From assembly GCF_900104335.1 (NCBI RefSeq), contig NZ_FMXT01000006.1:1-64000 (forward strand): 64,000 nt of DNA, given 5' to 3'. Numbering within the stretch: the first letter of the stretch is position 1; the number at the start of each line of letters is the position of its first letter. This document shows positions 61,953-64,000 of this stretch, piece after piece. The translations under genes were made by a program, and so were the position numbers. Under the pieces are notes generated by a model. The model ran no database searches, had not been told where the DNA came from, and was given only the letters and a program-made list of their open reading frames with translations. This DNA is from Pseudobutyrivibrio sp. YE44. Its GTDB lineage: Bacteria > Bacillota > Clostridia > Lachnospirales > Lachnospiraceae.

Positions 61953-62651
61953 ATGAAGTTCAAGAAGATAGGTGAAGACAAGATCCGTTGCGTCATTACC
62001 AAAGAAGAAATGGAACAGAACGGAATGGAGCTTGGTGATTTCGTCAGTGACCAGGAGAAAACCCAAAGCTTTATCCGGGATATATTAGCTGAGGCATGCG
62101 AAACCTTAGGTATTGAAACCCATGCCAAGGCTTACAGCGTTCAAATGACAGTTATGCCACAGGGTGATGTTGCTTTACTCATATCCCCAGATTCAAGTTC
62201 AGGTCTGGCTACAGCAATAGAAGAATTAAAGAAGCACTTAACAGGCTTGCAGGAAACCTTATCTACTACAAAGCAGGAAGCTCCAATTTCTGGTAGCACT
62301 GCAGATGTTCCTGTTCAGCCAGCACAAGCACTCAGAGATGAGAAGGATGAGGTTACAAGCCAATATCTTAACACTCCTCTTTGGGCTATACTTCCAGACT
62401 TAGATTCTTCTATTGAGCTTTGCAAACACATACCTAAGTTTGCTGGAATACAGAGCGTGCTCTATCGCTATGGCGATGACTACTACGTAAAGCTTAACTT
62501 CGAGCTTACACGTCGTCAGATATCAGCAGTAATTCTTGTTATTGCTGAGTTCGCAACACAGATGTTTACAGAAAGCTTCGATGGAGCCTTCTTACTAGAG
62601 CATGGCGATGTAATCTGCGAGGACTGCGTAAATGTACTTTCACAGATTTAA
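61953..62651 (+). CDS. mecA: Adaptor protein MecA
   Basis: A 232-residue adaptor that delivers substrates to ClpC-type proteases. The N-terminal substrate-binding part begins MKFKKIGEDKIRCVITKEEM and the C-terminal ClpC-binding part holds ELTRRQISAVILVIAEFA; an acidic/Gln-rich linker (about 95-140) separates them. AGGAGGGG precedes the ATG. It stands alone with a strong terminator. Confidence 0.92.
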   Translation: MKFKKIGEDKIRCVITKEEMEQNGMELGDFVSDQEKTQSFIRDILAEACETLGIETHAKAYSVQMTVMPQGDVALLISPDSSSGLATAIEELKKHLTGLQETLSTTKQEAPISGSTADVPVQPAQALRDEKDEVTSQYLNTPLWAILPDLDSSIELCKHIPKFAGIQSVLYRYGDDYYVKLNFELTRRQISAVILVIAEFATQMFTESFDGAFLLEHGDVICEDCVNVLSQI

Positions 62652-62664
62652 TCAGATAATAATA

Positions 62665-62699
62665 AATCCTAGGTGCTAATTTGCACCTAGGATTTTTTT
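62665..62699 (+). terminator. Rho-independent terminator of mecA
   Basis: Perfect 12-bp stem AATCCTAGGTGC/GCACCTAGGATT with a TAATTT loop and a T-tract. Confidence 0.95.
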
Positions 62700-62886
62700 G
62701 TTGAATGAAGGTATCTCCTAGGAATTCAAAATGTTGAATACTTTAAAAATTTAATATTTTTTCACAATCATTATTCAAATAGTAAATATAATTTAAGGTA
62801 AGTATTATTATATTTGGAAACAGATGGAAAGGAAATCCTGTATATGAATGAAACACAGGACTATAATTAATCTCGAGGATATAAAG

Positions 62887-64000
62887 ATGAATAAAAAAAG
62901 ACTGTGTGTGGCAGTGCTTATATTATTTGCTATGGTGCTTGGAATCTATGGTCTCTGGAAAATAAGCCGTGAAGGAAAAATTGTTCCAGCAGAAGATGGT
63001 TCTGCATATTATTTTATTGATACTAATGGTGATATTGTCTGTGATACACCTTTTCAATATGTGTATTGGAAAAAAATAGGATATGTAGAATTTTATAAAA
63101 TTGAAAATGGAACCCGTCAAAAAAAATATGGTTACATTGATAGTTCTTTTGACTTAATTAAAAACAAGTGCTGGAGTACATTTGCAGATTATGAAATGGT
63201 TAATATTAGAGATGGGTATATAGTTACAATAGATAGATATCCCTCTTCAACTTTAAAAATTCTTGATTATGATTTAAATGTAAAGACTATAATCAAGGAT
63301 GTTCAGATTAATAGCCCATATTCTTTCTTTTCGTCTGATGATATTATTAGTGTAAAGGCTAAAAATGGATTATGGGGAGCTGTAGATATAGATGGAAATT
63401 GGATTCTAGAACCGAAATATGATGAATTGAGCTGGTTTAAAGATGGTTATGTAGGTGCAAGAATAGAGGATTTATGGGGGGTGCTTGATTTGTCTGGAAA
63501 CTGGGTTATCCCTCCTCAATTTTATAGCCAAATATTCCCTAATAAAGCATATTTTCCGGTAGATGTTAATGAAAATTATTGGGAGGCCTGTACTATTTTT
63601 ATTAATATAAATGGTAAAAGATTAAATGATGAAATGTATTATTCTTTATATACAGGACATGAATTTAATGAAGGTTTAGTAAATGTTGCTGTAGGTGATC
63701 GAGTAAATCATTTAGTTGGTTTTATAAATGAAACAGGTGAAGAAATCATCAAGCCACAATATGAAGAAGTATTTGGTTTCTGCAATGGTTGCGCAGCAGT
63801 TTCAAAAATAATTGATGGGAAAGAAAAGTGGGCATATATCGACAAAAATGGGAATAATATAACAGATTTTATATTTGATAAGGCTTACGCGTTCAGTGAT
63901 GATGGGTATGCAAAGGTAAAGCTTAATGGAAAATATGGGTTTATAAAACGAGATGGCTCTTGGCTTCTTGAACCCCAGTTTGATGATGTTACATCATTTT
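62887..64000 (+). CDS. Membrane-anchored WG-repeat protein, 3' end outside the window
   Basis: The frame from ATG 62887 stays open to the right edge (371 codons seen). An N-terminal TM anchor (about 5-23) is followed by outer beta-repeats of WG type: GLWGAVDIDGNWILEPKYDE, DLWGVLDLSGNWVIPPQF, VGFINETGEEIIKPQYEE and YGFIKRDGSWLLEPQFD. This is a clearer WG-repeat protein than the two at 53.6-57.5 kb and lacks their large membrane domain. Short leader from the mecA terminator with an AT-rich promoter area; TCGAGGAT is the likely ribosome site. Confidence 0.85.
   Translation, partial: MNKKRLCVAVLILFAMVLGIYGLWKISREGKIVPAEDGSAYYFIDTNGDIVCDTPFQYVYWKKIGYVEFYKIENGTRQKKYGYIDSSFDLIKNKCWSTFADYEMVNIRDGYIVTIDRYPSSTLKILDYDLNVKTIIKDVQINSPYSFFSSDDIISVKAKNGLWGAVDIDGNWILEPKYDELSWFKDGYVGARIEDLWGVLDLSGNWVIPPQFYSQIFPNKAYFPVDVNENYWEACTIFININGKRLNDEMYYSLYTGHEFNEGLVNVAVGDRVNHLVGFINETGEEIIKPQYEEVFGFCNGCAAVSKIIDGKEKWAYIDKNGNNITDFIFDKAYAFSDDGYAKVKLNGKYGFIKRDGSWLLEPQFDDVTSF

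Noticed and set aside
1-64000. tRNA, rRNA or prophage genes
   Set aside because: No cloverleaf-like gene, rRNA segment, integrase or phage structural gene was recognised.

Overview
The window looks like chromosome of a rumen or gut Lachnospiraceae bacterium of the Butyrivibrio/Pseudobutyrivibrio type. The evidence is low G+C, strong AGGAGG ribosome sites with occasional TTG/GTG starts, an IS200-like end, a secreted GH5-CBM2 endoglucanase, and Firmicute genes such as mecA, pyrK/pyrD and sfsA. I saw no rRNA or tRNA gene and no CRISPR array.

Region 1 (about 0.5-34.3 kb) is a large type VII secretion (T7SSb) island. It opens with a 1,414-residue Ig-repeat surface protein and a WXG100 protein. 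A first LXG-type toxin module follows: a DUF4176 protein, a TIGR04197-like helper and a toxin with a glycine-zipper membrane tail. Behind the toxin is a 6-kb AT-rich array of tandem, partly broken paralogues: four polytopic membrane proteins, two lipoproteins, a coiled-coil gene plus its deletion remnant, and an orphan toxin tail. Next comes a Ser/Thr phospho-signalling block. It has two membrane proteins that join a catalytically dead trypsin fold to a cytoplasmic FHA domain, a PP2C phosphatase, an apparently active kinase with a membrane anchor and outer helical domain, and a small membrane protein carrying five T-[LM]-V-L motifs. A second LXG module (DUF4176, YwqH-like, YwqI-like, LXG nuclease toxin, probable immunity gene, DUF5085-like pair) follows. 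After a minus-strand interruption (AAA ATPase, cellulase) come the EsaB-like and EssC genes. EsaA, EssA and EssB are not recognisable. The kinase has the same domain order as EssB (kinase fold, TM, outer helices), so the phospho-signalling block may supply missing parts of the secretion machine.

Region 2 (34-46.5 kb) is mixed: sfsA, an XRE regulator with twin operators, a MATE exporter, a DUF4430/ECF pair behind a structured leader, a hydrolase, a dehydratase-activase-like protein, a Y-family polymerase and AlkD. Two inverted arrays of 51-bp hairpin repeats (38.4-38.8 and 43.2-43.5 kb) flank the DUF4430-to-zinc-ribbon segment.

Region 3 (46.5-64 kb) is more ordinary. It has a TrpXYZ-like ABC transporter and an aspartate kinase sharing a promoter element, a DUF2975/XRE pair, an AAA ATPase behind a cluster of TTGATAAA sites, and three membrane-anchored WG-repeat-type proteins (the last runs off the window). 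The pyrimidine genes pyrC, pyrF, pyrK, pyrD and then mecA complete the region.
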